13,912 nt of DNA from Candidatus Thorarchaeota archaeon. GTDB lineage: Archaea; Asgardarchaeota; Thorarchaeia; Thorarchaeales; Thorarchaeaceae. The first letter of the stretch is position 1, and every line of letters begins with the position of its first letter. Shown here piece after piece: positions 6,521 to 13,912 of this stretch. The DNA is taken from positions 1-13,912 of the forward strand of contig JAEORG010000467.1 in the NCBI GenBank assembly GCA_016841005.1, written 5' to 3'. Below the pieces are notes generated by a model. The model was given only the letters and a program-made list of their open reading frames with translations. It searched no databases and was not told where the DNA came from. A program made the position numbers and the translations under genes.

Positions 6521-7270
6521 ATGGCCAAGAAGAAAAAGAAATCTTCAGCACTATCTCCAGCTCTATTTAAGCTCACAGGAGCTGACGCCAAGCTGAAGGT
6601 CGATGCAAAACAGAAATCTCTCTACTATTTTGTAGAGAAAGTAAAACCTGAGAAAGCTGCTGAACTAGCTGCTGAAACAGCTGCGGATATCATGAAGACC
6701 ACTCCAGCATCAGTAAAAGTCAGTAAACCTTCTTTGAAATATGATTTCTACTGTATATACGATGCAGAGGTCACTCTGAAATACCTTAGTCTACGTCAAC
6801 AAGAGGTTGGGGTATATGAACAACTACTTGGAGCAGCTATTGGTAAAGAAGTCTTTACACCTATGAAAGGAAAAACAATACCCGGAAAAGCAATCTTTCT
6901 TGATATTGCGGAGCTTTACTCCACAACAAATGCTCAGGAGTATATTCTTGATGGAACTACAGGTTTCAGAGCTAATGCATTAGAGAAGATGCTTAAAGGC
7001 CCGGGTAAGAAAAAGGCTTCTCCAGCTTGGATGCGAACAGCAAAGGTTACTCCCGGGAAATTCAATTCTATTGAAAAGGTGTTGAAGTTCCTGACCACAG
7101 ATGCATCTAAAGTTCCAAAGGATGCAAAACGAGTAATCGAACATTCGCTCGATTTCAAGGTTCTACAGGGATTTTACGTTCCTACATTTTATGTGAAGGT
7201 TACTTATGGCGAAACCTCGAAGATGATGAGAATTAATGCTGTTAACAAGAATGTTGCACTTAAAGTGTAA
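6521..7270 (+). CDS. Uncharacterised lysine-rich protein
   Basis: 249 aa, basic, soluble, with no signal peptide or membrane segment. It opens with MAKKKKK, a flexible basic tail of the kind seen on nucleic-acid-binding and ribosome-associated proteins. Two stretches look like copies of one beta-strand module: residues 72-109 (LKYDFYCIYDAEVTLKY and following) and 215-249 (LQGFYVPTFYVKVTYGE and following). Both read aromatic-rich strand, 'Y-x-V/A-x-V-T', then a strand ending in a glycine or loop. The middle part has a second basic cluster, GPGKKK (160-165). I do not recognise a family and see no catalytic motif. It follows gltX on the same strand at 63 bases with its own AGGGG ribosome site, and its stop is only three bases from the convergent hyuB stop. 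A role in translation or nucleic-acid binding is a guess from the basic tail and the neighbour. Confidence 0.8.
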   Translation: MAKKKKKSSALSPALFKLTGADAKLKVDAKQKSLYYFVEKVKPEKAAELAAETAADIMKTTPASVKVSKPSLKYDFYCIYDAEVTLKYLSLRQQEVGVYEQLLGAAIGKEVFTPMKGKTIPGKAIFLDIAELYSTTNAQEYILDGTTGFRANALEKMLKGPGKKKASPAWMRTAKVTPGKFNSIEKVLKFLTTDASKVPKDAKRVIEHSLDFKVLQGFYVPTFYVKVTYGETSKMMRINAVNKNVALKV

Positions 7271-7273
7271 ACA

Positions 7274-8857
7274 CTACTTTTCGAATCGAGATCCCCAACC
7301 TCCACCACCGGGGGTTTCGATTCTTATCACAGAGCCTTTTAGAGCCTTTACAGTTGTTTTTGCTTGAAGATGGTGTTCATAGTTTTGATGAATTAGGAGA
7401 TTAATTCCAGTTTCACCATTACTACCTGATTCTAAACCCCACGGTGCCCTTGTCCTTCTTTCTGATTGAATGGATACAACACAATCATCTACGAGCAACT
7501 CAATCTCTCGGATTAATCCATCTCCACCTCTCCATTTTCCTTGTCCCCCACTTCCATTTCTAAGTGAATACCTTAAGACTCTGAGTGGATACTCACTCTC
7601 TAGAGATTCAATCGGAGTATTCAAGGTATTAGTCATATGTGAATGGATTCCACTAGTTCCATGAACTCCTGGGGAAGCTCCAATTCCTCCACCAATCGTT
7701 TCATAGAACGAGAATTGTTTCTGAGTTCGTGAATCAAATCCTCCTATTGTTAGGTTATTCATTGTTCCTTGGCTTGCGGCTGGTATACGTCCCGGAGCAA
7801 TTGATGATAATGCACCGAGAACAGTATCCACTATTCTCTGACTTGTTTCTACATTTCCAGCAGACACAGCTGCAGGATACTTTGGATTAAGCAACGATAC
7901 TTCAGGCACATGCACATCAAGTATACTCCAACAGCCATCATTCGTTGGTACTCCATGACCAAAGATGGCTATGAAAACGTAATAGACAGAAGATAGAGTT
8001 GATGCGATTGGACAATTGATGTTTCCATCAACTTGTGGGGCTGTACCATTAAATGAGATAGATACTTTGTCGTCTGAAATTGAAATTGTTGTTTTAATAG
8101 GAATATCAAAATTTCCTGCTCCATCGCTCTCCATATAATCAATAAAGCTCCCATTCTTACCAGAATATCCACTAATCGCGGATATCATCATACTACGGGA
8201 ATAGAATCTTAAATCATCAAATGTTCTCAAGACTTGATTCAATCCATGCCGATGAACGACAGATGCTGTTCTCTTGAGACCAACATTGTTGGCTGCAATC
8301 TGTGCGGCAAGATCACCTTCTCTTTCCTGAGGTGTTCTTGTAGCTTCAAGCAGGTCTCTGACAATCTCCTTGTTTAGTTGTCCATTCCTTACAATTATTC
8401 TGGGAGCAATTACTATACCTTCTTCTTCAATACGCATTGATAATCCTGGCATAGACCCTGGACTAATTCCTCCTACATCTGCATGATGTGCTCGATTAGC
8501 TACAAATCCAATATGTTTGTCATCAATGAATACGGGACTGACAAGCGTAAGATCAGGTAAATGCGACCCTCCAGAATAAGGGTCATTTAGAAGCGCCATT
8601 GTGCCTGGTTTGAGATCCTCTCCAAGTGTAGTAATACATGCTTGAACTGATAGCGGCAATGCACCAAGATGGACAGGTATATCTCTTGACTGTGCAATGA
8701 GTCGTCCTTCATCATCAAAAACAGCGCAACTACAATCTCGACGCTCCTTTATGTTTGGACTGAAAGCCGTACGCTGTAATGCATAACTCATTTCACGTGC
8801 AGTGGAAATTAGTGAATTTTTGATAACTTCGAATGTTATAGGGTCTTCAATCATCAT
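7274..8857 (-). CDS. hyuB: Hydantoinase/oxoprolinase family subunit B (HyuB)
   Basis: 527 aa, the usual length of a free-standing HyuB. With HyuA it forms an ATP-dependent enzyme of the N-methylhydantoinase / 5-oxoprolinase / acetone-carboxylase superfamily. Family landmarks are the start (DPITFEVIKNSL), RRDCSCAVFD near 40-48, NDPYSGGSHLPD at 91-102, NRAHHADVGG at 121-130 and a glycine-rich end (GGGGWG). The His/Asp-rich motifs are the likely metal and substrate site. The start overlaps the hyuA stop by four bases (ATGA), with GGAGGT at 8867-8862. A second ATG one codon on, at 8854, is better spaced from that site (seven bases), so the protein may begin MIEDP. Substrate cannot be told from the sequence. 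Last gene of the leftward GNAT-hyuA-hyuB run. Confidence 0.95.
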   Translation of the reverse strand: MMIEDPITFEVIKNSLISTAREMSYALQRTAFSPNIKERRDCSCAVFDDEGRLIAQSRDIPVHLGALPLSVQACITTLGEDLKPGTMALLNDPYSGGSHLPDLTLVSPVFIDDKHIGFVANRAHHADVGGISPGSMPGLSMRIEEEGIVIAPRIIVRNGQLNKEIVRDLLEATRTPQEREGDLAAQIAANNVGLKRTASVVHRHGLNQVLRTFDDLRFYSRSMMISAISGYSGKNGSFIDYMESDGAGNFDIPIKTTISISDDKVSISFNGTAPQVDGNINCPIASTLSSVYYVFIAIFGHGVPTNDGCWSILDVHVPEVSLLNPKYPAAVSAGNVETSQRIVDTVLGALSSIAPGRIPAASQGTMNNLTIGGFDSRTQKQFSFYETIGGGIGASPGVHGTSGIHSHMTNTLNTPIESLESEYPLRVLRYSLRNGSGGQGKWRGGDGLIREIELLVDDCVVSIQSERRTRAPWGLESGSNGETGINLLIHQNYEHHLQAKTTVKALKGSVIRIETPGGGGWGSRFEK

Positions 8858-10881
8858 TTAGACCTCCTAACCCACATCACATCACTTTTCGTTCTCTCAA
8901 CATTCCAACCTGGCGGTATCCATGATGTCGTATCTAGTTGTTCAACGATTAATGGTCCCTCAAATTGATGATTTATCGGGAGATTATTGCGATGAAACAC
9001 GGTAGCTTCTACATTTGACTTATCAGGAAGAATGACCTCTCGATGGTCAGTTTCTGTAATCATATGATTAGTAGTCTGAAAGGGTTTGGGTGCATTGGAT
9101 TGTGACGACCTGGCAACTACTCTTGCAGTCACCCACTCAAGCTCTCGACTCGGTAATTTGTATCCAAATTGCAATTCATGCTCTTTCTCGAAGAGTCTGT
9201 GTGTCGTTTCTGCAAGTCTTTCCTCTGCGAGTGGAATCGTAATTGAGAGCTCATGAGATTGCCCTCTATAACGCATATCAATAATCCATTCATGACTGAT
9301 GTTATCTCTATTGGCACCTTGAAGCACCAAACGGCTAGATGTATCCTCTGTAAGACTGAAGAGCGTTTCTTTCAGATTCTTTTCATTTTCTTCATTAACA
9401 TCAAGGATAACTGATTGCATGAGATCTACACGAAGGTCTGCGCAGATGAGGCCATACGCCGATGTAATACCCGGATGAGGAGGGATTAGAATTGTCTGAA
9501 GATTCAAACTTTCAGCGATATCTACTGCTTGAGTTGGACCAGCGCCACCAAATGGAACTAATACGAATTCTCGTGGATCCTCTCCCCTCTCAATGGTAAC
9601 CTCTCGAATTGCCTGAACCATATTCGAAGTAGAGATTCGAATTATCCCTGCAGCTGTTTCCTCTATCGTGAAATCAAAACTATTTGCTAACGGCTTTAGC
9701 GCATCCCTGGCGCTCTCTCTGTCAAGCTTGATTTCTCCACCGATAAAGTAATCCGGATTTAGCCTTCCCAGAATCAAATTTGCATCAGTGACAGTTGGAT
9801 GCGTTCCTCCTCTTGCATAAGATGCTGGTCCCGGTTCCGCACCAGCAGATTGAGGTCCTACATGTAGAATACCAGCAGCATCTAACCAGGCTATACTTCC
9901 TCCACCTGCACCAATCGTCTTGACATCAACTGATGGAATTCGAAGAGGTAAACCTGCAATCTCGTTATCAGGTCGCACACGGACTCTATCTACTACTGCA
10001 CTGATATCACAACTCGTTCCTCCCATGTCCAGTGTAAGTGCCCGTGTCACCCCTGTATTCTTTGCTATCTCCCACCCTCCAACAACCCCTCCGGCTAATC
10101 CGGAAATTGCAAGCCCTACAGCATTTCCAAGTGTTCTTGAACAAAGAACAGTTCCTCCATTCGATTGCATGATATTGAGTTTTGCATTTTTGTATTTGAG
10201 AGATACTGATTGATTCAGAGTATTCAGATATCCTAGCACCAATGGGCCTAGATATGCCTCGAGAACAGTTGTAGAGGTTCTCTCGAACTCCCTGAATTCT
10301 GGAAGAACATTAGATGAAGCAACTGTGTATGCGTTAACGGACTGCATAAGTTTTGTAAGAATGGCTCTCTCATGGCTTGGATTACTAAATGAGAAGAGAA
10401 GCGAGATTGCTATGGATTGAGGATTCTTCTTTCTAATTTCGGATACAACTCTATCAATCTCAGTATCATTCAATGGCAAAACGATAGACCCTGAGCTATC
10501 AACTCTTTCTCTAACTCCAATTCTATTAGTACGAGGAACAAGAGGGCTTGGCCTATCTGCAGTGATGTCGTAGATATCAGTTCTGTTCTGTCTTCCAATT
10601 TCAAGAACATCTTCCAAACCTGAGGTCGTGACCAAACAAACTGACGCACCTTTTCTCTGAAGCATTGCATTTGTAGCTATTGTAGTTCCATGAACGACTA
10701 AAAACACCTCATCAGAAGTAATCTTGTGTTTCTCAAGCAATTCATCCATTCCTCTAAGAACTGCCAGATCTTGTGATTCTGGTGTCGATGGAACTTTATG
10801 GACAAACTGTTGACCTGTTTCAATATCCGCCATGATTATGTCAGTGAATGTTCCACCTACATCCACGCCAACTATCTTCAT
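8854..10881 (-). CDS. hyuA: Hydantoinase/oxoprolinase family subunit A (HyuA)
   Basis: 675 aa from the start chosen here. HyuA carries the actin/hexokinase-like ATPase fold of the family and works with HyuB. Visible motifs are GGTFTD (residues 9-14, phosphate-binding), DMGGTSCDIS (285-294), GAGGGS (324-329), GPQSAGAEPGPASY and TVTDANLILGRL, all characteristic. I chose the ATG at 10881 because the protein then starts MKIVGVDVGGTFTD, as family members do. An upstream in-frame ATG at 10953 has 24 extra, non-conserved residues and would overlap the GNAT gene by 20 bases. No good Shine-Dalgarno precedes 10881, so the longer form cannot be excluded; the purine-rich GGAAAGGAGAATGAGG just inside the overlap may aid re-initiation. 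Possible substrates include hydantoins, 5-oxoproline or related cyclic amides; carboxylase-type activity is also known in the superfamily. The coupled hyuB supports a two-subunit enzyme. Confidence 0.93.
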   Translation of the reverse strand: MKIVGVDVGGTFTDIIMADIETGQQFVHKVPSTPESQDLAVLRGMDELLEKHKITSDEVFLVVHGTTIATNAMLQRKGASVCLVTTSGLEDVLEIGRQNRTDIYDITADRPSPLVPRTNRIGVRERVDSSGSIVLPLNDTEIDRVVSEIRKKNPQSIAISLLFSFSNPSHERAILTKLMQSVNAYTVASSNVLPEFREFERTSTTVLEAYLGPLVLGYLNTLNQSVSLKYKNAKLNIMQSNGGTVLCSRTLGNAVGLAISGLAGGVVGGWEIAKNTGVTRALTLDMGGTSCDISAVVDRVRVRPDNEIAGLPLRIPSVDVKTIGAGGGSIAWLDAAGILHVGPQSAGAEPGPASYARGGTHPTVTDANLILGRLNPDYFIGGEIKLDRESARDALKPLANSFDFTIEETAAGIIRISTSNMVQAIREVTIERGEDPREFVLVPFGGAGPTQAVDIAESLNLQTILIPPHPGITSAYGLICADLRVDLMQSVILDVNEENEKNLKETLFSLTEDTSSRLVLQGANRDNISHEWIIDMRYRGQSHELSITIPLAEERLAETTHRLFEKEHELQFGYKLPSRELEWVTARVVARSSQSNAPKPFQTTNHMITETDHREVILPDKSNVEATVFHRNNLPINHQFEGPLIVEQLDTTSWIPPGWNVERTKSDVMWVRRSK

Positions 10882-10933
10882 TGTGTGTCTTGCCCAAATT
10901 CTCGGTGAGATAAGAACGCTTGGGCTAGAGACC

Positions 10934-11896
10934 TCATTCTCCTTTCCAGGCATGGATTATCGTTCGTGATTCAACAGTAAATCCGACACTCTTGTACAGA
11001 TGAAAAGCGTTTGAATTAGTTGTATCAACACCAATGCTCATTCTTGAATATCCTAATTCCTTTGCATGTTGGAGGGTGTATAATAAGAGCGATTTGGCTA
11101 TCCCTTTGCCCCTATACTCGTCAACTATTCCAAACAAATCAATATGTTCCTCATCATCTCGTGAGTGTACCACAACAAATCCGATTATCCTTTCTCCAGC
11201 TTTCCAAACAAATGAAAGATTGTTGTTTACCAAATTATTGTGAATTGATTTGTCAAACATCTCTCTTCTCTGTTTGTCACTACTGTCTAGAAACTCTCTG
11301 TCACAACTAGATGAGAATGTGTTATAGAAGCATCTGTAAAGATCTTCCTCATCAGTACTCACCAAAGAAAATTTTCGAAATGGTTTATTCAATTTCTTCA
11401 TTTTCGATACAAAGTCAAAGTCTTGTAATTGCATTGTTAAATAGACATTATCCTCTAATCTTGTAATTCCATTGAAATCAAACCACCTTGCACTTCTCTC
11501 ATAATCTGGTAGGTTCCTAGTAGTCACTCCATTGAATACACCCTCGATTCGGGTAATTCCATTATTTTTTGCATACTCCAATATTGTCTGAAGTATTAGG
11601 TTGGCGATCTCAAATTCCGATTCTGATTTCTCAATAATTGGTTGCCATCGACCTAGCTCTGCAACAGACTCACTTGCTCTGTCCAGTGAAAGCCATCCAC
11701 ACAGCGCTTCATCTTTTCTAACTAGGAAGATTGTATCTGCTGGGTATCTATTCTGAACGTTTGATAGGTACTGTCTGACACCTTCACTATCACGGGCGTT
11801 TCTGTAGATGCCGATCTTGTTATCAAAAATAAACTGGGCGACATCATCAAGAATTGTTTCATCCCAATTCTTGGTTTCGAGCTGCAATTCAGTCAT
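10934..11896 (-). CDS. Tandem GNAT-family N-acetyltransferase
   Basis: 320 aa, about twice the length of one GNAT domain. The C-terminal half has a clear acetyl-CoA site: the motif A loop YRGKGIAKSL (261-270) after strand HIDLFGIVDE, then DTTNSNAFHLYKSVGF (291-306), the usual last helix-strand. The N-terminal half (about 1-160) looks like a second, degenerate GNAT domain, with LFLV-type strands and LGRWQPI in place of a clean RxxGxG loop. It probably transfers acetyl to an amine of a small molecule or protein; the substrate is unknown. It appears to be the first gene of a run with hyuA (52 bases between its stop and the chosen hyuA ATG), which might mean it acts on a substrate or product of that enzyme. 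A TTTTTTAAG element about 28 bases upstream suggests a leaderless transcript beginning at or near the ATG. Confidence 0.9.
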   Translation of the reverse strand: MTELQLETKNWDETILDDVAQFIFDNKIGIYRNARDSEGVRQYLSNVQNRYPADTIFLVRKDEALCGWLSLDRASESVAELGRWQPIIEKSESEFEIANLILQTILEYAKNNGITRIEGVFNGVTTRNLPDYERSARWFDFNGITRLEDNVYLTMQLQDFDFVSKMKKLNKPFRKFSLVSTDEEDLYRCFYNTFSSSCDREFLDSSDKQRREMFDKSIHNNLVNNNLSFVWKAGERIIGFVVVHSRDDEEHIDLFGIVDEYRGKGIAKSLLLYTLQHAKELGYSRMSIGVDTTNSNAFHLYKSVGFTVESRTIIHAWKGE

Positions 11897-11917
11897 TAAG
11901 TTATGCTAAATCTCTTT

Positions 11918-11928
11918 CACTTAAAAAA
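11918..11928 (-). promoter_or_regulatory. Candidate TATA box of the GNAT-hyuAB run
   Basis: On the minus strand TTTTTTAAGTG is centred about 28 bases before the GNAT ATG at 11896, the distance expected for a leaderless archaeal transcript. No Shine-Dalgarno is seen before that ATG, in line with this. Confidence 0.4.
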
Positions 11929-11960
11929 CTCTTACGAGCGCTAAACGGTATTTCACAACC

Positions 11961-11997
11961 ATTAATTACATAACTGTAATTTCAGGCATTTGTGGTG
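11961..11997 (+). promoter_or_regulatory. Candidate promoter and Shine-Dalgarno of thiI
   Basis: ATTAATTACATAA (11961-11973) is an AT-rich, box A-like element. GGTG (11994-11997) lies four bases before the ATG at 12002 and decides that start over the in-frame TTG at 11990, which overlaps the region just before it. Confidence 0.38.
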
Positions 11998-12001
11998 TCT
12001 G

Positions 12002-13183
12002 ATGGAACCGGTATACTCTGCAGTTTTACTTCGTTATGGAGAGATTGCAATAAAATCCAACCAAACTAGAAGGAGAATGACATCTCTACTTGTCAAGCAT
12101 CTAAAAACTGCACTGAAAGAGAAAGGAATTAGCTATACAAAAATCAGGAATGAATACGGGCGAATCTTCATTGAAACCGATTCTCCCGACGACGTTGCAG
12201 GTACAGCTTCTAAGACATTTGGAATTGTATCCACATCTCCTGTTGTAGTCACATCCTCTGACCTTCAAGAAATAGTTGATACGGGGTTCGCAATTGCTAG
12301 GAACGAATTCAATCGCTCTGACACATTTGCAGTTAGGGCAAGAAGAGTCGGTACCCATGACTACTCAAGTCAAGATATCCGAGAAGGATTAGGTGAAAGA
12401 ATTTTCGAAGAGCTAAAGCTCCCTGTTGACCTCAAAAATCCCGGACAGGAAATAACAGTCGAAGTCCGAGATAGTAAGGCGTACATCTTCACAAAGATTG
12501 TTGAAGGTGTTGGTGGTATGCCCACTGGTACACAAGGCAAAGTGGTCTGCACAGTTTCAACTGGTCTCGACTCCCCTATCGCTGCTTATAAAGTGATGAA
12601 GAGAGGTGTAATTCCCGTCTTTGTATATTTTGACAATGCTCCACATACAGGAGAAGGTTGTACAGACCTAGCAATTCGGCAAACACAAGTCCTCGCAAGT
12701 TACATCTATAATTACGACGTAAAATTATACATTGTTCCTCATGGGCTAGATTTGGATGAAGCAAAAAGCAAAGCAGGAGAGCGTCAAATCTGTGTTTTCT
12801 GCAAACGGAACATGCTTAGACTTGCTCGAGAAATTGCTATTCGAGAGGATGCTGACGCAATAGTGACTGGTGAAATAATAGGAGAACAAGCCTCGCAGAC
12901 AACTGCTAATCTCAGAGCTATAAGTCAAGCAGTAACAGACTTTCCTATCCTTCGACCTCTTGCGGGAGATGATAAAGTTGACATAGAACGACTCGCTCAC
13001 AAGATTGGGACCTACCAGTTTGCTCAAGAGGGTCTTTCTTGTTGTACATTAGCTCCTCAATATCCTGAATTAAATGCCAAGTCTGAAGAACTTGAAGAAA
13101 TTGATTCGAGTATGAATCTTGAAATTATCAAACATGAGGTAGACAACGCTCGTGTTCTAATTCTGAAAAGTGCCAAATCATAA
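12002..13183 (+). CDS. thiI: tRNA 4-thiouridine sulfurtransferase ThiI, archaeal type
   Basis: 393 aa. ThiI adenylates U8 of tRNA and helps replace its oxygen with sulfur. The N-terminal part (about 1-165) is the ferredoxin-like plus THUMP tRNA-binding region, starting YSAVLLRYGEIAIKS. The PP-loop ATPase follows with STGLDSP at 186-192, the counterpart of the usual SGGxDSP. There is no C-terminal rhodanese domain, so sulfur is not delivered by the E. coli route. Instead there is a CXXC pair at C264/C267 (ICVFCK) and a further CC at 347-348 (SCCTLAP). In methanogen ThiI, the CXXC cysteines are known to be needed for thiolation and to bind an iron-sulfur cluster, and the positions here are nearly the same. 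I start at ATG 12002, which gives MEPVYSAVL and has GGTG ahead of it. It lies 124 bases ahead of the histone gene on the same strand. Confidence 0.95.
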   Translation: MEPVYSAVLLRYGEIAIKSNQTRRRMTSLLVKHLKTALKEKGISYTKIRNEYGRIFIETDSPDDVAGTASKTFGIVSTSPVVVTSSDLQEIVDTGFAIARNEFNRSDTFAVRARRVGTHDYSSQDIREGLGERIFEELKLPVDLKNPGQEITVEVRDSKAYIFTKIVEGVGGMPTGTQGKVVCTVSTGLDSPIAAYKVMKRGVIPVFVYFDNAPHTGEGCTDLAIRQTQVLASYIYNYDVKLYIVPHGLDLDEAKSKAGERQICVFCKRNMLRLAREIAIREDADAIVTGEIIGEQASQTTANLRAISQAVTDFPILRPLAGDDKVDIERLAHKIGTYQFAQEGLSCCTLAPQYPELNAKSEELEEIDSSMNLEIIKHEVDNARVLILKSAKS

Positions 13184-13235
13184 CTGATAATCCTCCAAAC
13201 GCGCCATTACTATCGTCCCATTGGTAATATCCAAG

Positions 13236-13274
13236 TTCTTAAATAGAGTGCGTGAAGAAATCGACATTATAAGG
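13236..13274 (+). promoter_or_regulatory. Candidate promoter elements of the histone gene
   Basis: Two box A-like elements lie upstream of the histone: TTCTTAAATAG (13236-13246) and ATTATAAGG (13266-13274). A purine-rich GAGAGATG follows at 13291-13298, a plausible Shine-Dalgarno ten bases before the ATG at 13308. The first box leaves room for that site in the leader; the second would start transcription within it. Confidence 0.38.
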
Positions 13275-13307
13275 CCGTATTTTGGCCAAAGAGAGATGTG
13301 AAATAAT

Positions 13308-13544
13308 ATGCCACGTTCCAGAAAAGATCGCATTATTCCTGTTGCCCCTATTGACCGCCTCATGAGAAAAGCTGGAGCCGATCGAGTTAGTGACAAAGGA
13401 GCAGAACGACTTGCCCAGATACTAGAAGAAATTGGCGAACATCTAGCAAAGATAGCGGCTGAACTTACAGAATATACAGGACGTAAAACAATCATTGACA
13501 AGGATGTGGATCTTGCCTATAAACAGTGGAGAAGATCTCTATAA
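13308..13544 (+). CDS. Archaeal histone with short basic N-terminal tail
   Basis: 78 aa with one histone fold. The core aligns with HMf-type histones: PVAPIDRL (11-18), AGADRVSD for helix 1 and loop L1, a long central helix (ERLAQILEEIGEHLAKIAAEL), then the L2/helix 3 signature GRKTI..KDVDLA. The RKT/D pair and R in L1 are the usual DNA-contact and fold residues. It should dimerise and wrap DNA. It is about ten residues longer than HMfB: MPRSRKDRI precedes the fold as a short basic tail, and the end is KQWRRSL. Tailed histones are known from some Asgard and other archaea, so the tail is compatible with the Asgard assignment. It is transcribed alone or with thiI; the next gene starts 80 bases downstream with its own promoter. 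Confidence 0.96.
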   Translation: MPRSRKDRIIPVAPIDRLMRKAGADRVSDKGAERLAQILEEIGEHLAKIAAELTEYTGRKTIIDKDVDLAYKQWRRSL

Positions 13545-13572
13545 TTTGGATTAAAAGTTGGGTTTCTAAAGG

Positions 13573-13616
13573 CCTATAAGTTACAGAAGACTAGAAACTG
13601 GTTGAACTGCCGGGAG
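13573..13616 (+). promoter_or_regulatory. TATA box and Shine-Dalgarno of the deacetylase-like gene
   Basis: CCTATAAGTT (13573-13582) is a good box A; a start point near 13603 would give a leader of about 20 bases. GGGAG (13612-13616) then lies eight bases before the ATG at 13625. Confidence 0.5.
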
Positions 13617-13624
13617 AATCATCA

Positions 13625-13912
13625 ATGAGCAAGAAAGTCCGTTCTGTAGATGATGGTGTCGCTCTGCTCAGTGTACATGATATAACTCCGCATTACGAAA
13701 ACGAAGTTGTTCAGATTTGTGACATGCTGGACAACATCGGAATAACAAAATTCACTTTACTAGTTTGCCCATTTTATGAAATGAAACGTTCCAATACATT
13801 TGAGAAGAATGAATTCTTTGGACAATATCTCACATCACTTGGTCTTGAGATAGCAATGCATGGGTACTCTCATCAAACAAAGTCTGGAAAAGGAGCCGAG
13901 TTTTCTAGGATG
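13625..13912 (+). CDS. DUF2334 / polysaccharide-deacetylase-like protein, C-terminus cut by window edge
   Basis: 96 codons are visible before the window ends. The N-terminus has the pattern of the DUF2334 branch of the carbohydrate esterase 4-like (NodB/YdjC) TIM-barrel hydrolases: a first strand ending in a metal-binding aspartate (ALLSVHDITPHY, HD near residues 18-19), a helix, a strand (KFTLLVCPFYEM), then LGLEIAMHGYSH, where HGYSH (78-82) carries the paired metal-binding histidines. These enzymes remove acetyl groups from N-acetyl sugars or related amides; the substrate here is unknown. No signal peptide is present at the N-terminus, so it is probably cytoplasmic. It has its own TATA box and a GGGAG ribosome site. 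Confidence 0.85.
   Translation, partial: MSKKVRSVDDGVALLSVHDITPHYENEVVQICDMLDNIGITKFTLLVCPFYEMKRSNTFEKNEFFGQYLTSLGLEIAMHGYSHQTKSGKGAEFSRM

Noticed and set aside
9920..10213. 97-codon plus-strand frame
   Set aside because: Antisense of hyuA across its conserved DMGGTS and GAGGGS motifs.
13178..13501. 107-codon minus-strand frame
   Set aside because: Antisense of the histone gene, whose family identity is certain.

Overview
The window reads as a piece of an archaeal chromosome, most probably from an Asgard archaeon. It carries an archaeal histone, an archaeal-type glutamyl-tRNA synthetase, an archaeal-type ThiI with a CXXC motif, TATA-box promoters and Shine-Dalgarno sites of the GGAGGTGA type. 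Next to these lie proteins of eukaryotic flavour: a large protein ending in an ESCRT-II (Vps22/Vps36, EAP30) type domain, and two adjacent longin-like proteins. Base composition is moderately AT-rich and genes are tightly packed. The exact Asgard lineage cannot be fixed from the sequence alone.

Layout. (1) Positions 1-1760, minus strand: a three-gene run of a 114-aa triple zinc-binding protein (apparently starting at ACG), a longin plus double winged-helix protein, and a truncated second longin-like protein overlapping it by one base. (2) Positions 1822-4203, plus strand, divergent from that run across about 60 bases: the 793-aa EAP30-domain protein with an unusual N-terminal region, a coiled coil and a beta-sandwich domain. 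(3) Positions 4248-4565, minus: a small zinc-ribbon protein with a very acidic tail. (4) Positions 4697-7270, plus: GltX, then a 249-aa lysine-rich orphan. (5) Positions 7274-11896, minus: an apparent operon of a double GNAT acetyltransferase, HyuA and HyuB (hydantoinase/oxoprolinase family). (6) Positions 12002-13912, plus: ThiI, an archaeal histone with a short basic N-terminal tail, and the start of a DUF2334/polysaccharide-deacetylase-like gene cut by the window edge.

How the genes may work together. GltX, ThiI and the histone are informational housekeeping genes. HyuA and HyuB should form one enzyme that opens or acts on cyclic amide or carbonyl substrates in an ATP-dependent way. The most interesting part is region 1-4203, where ESCRT-II-like, longin and multi-zinc proteins sit head to head with one short promoter region. 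I suggest this is an uncharacterised membrane-remodelling or GTPase-platform module; that is inference from domain similarity and gene order. There is no intergenic stretch longer than about 130 bases, and I saw no tRNA, rRNA, CRISPR, insertion sequence or clear terminator hairpin.
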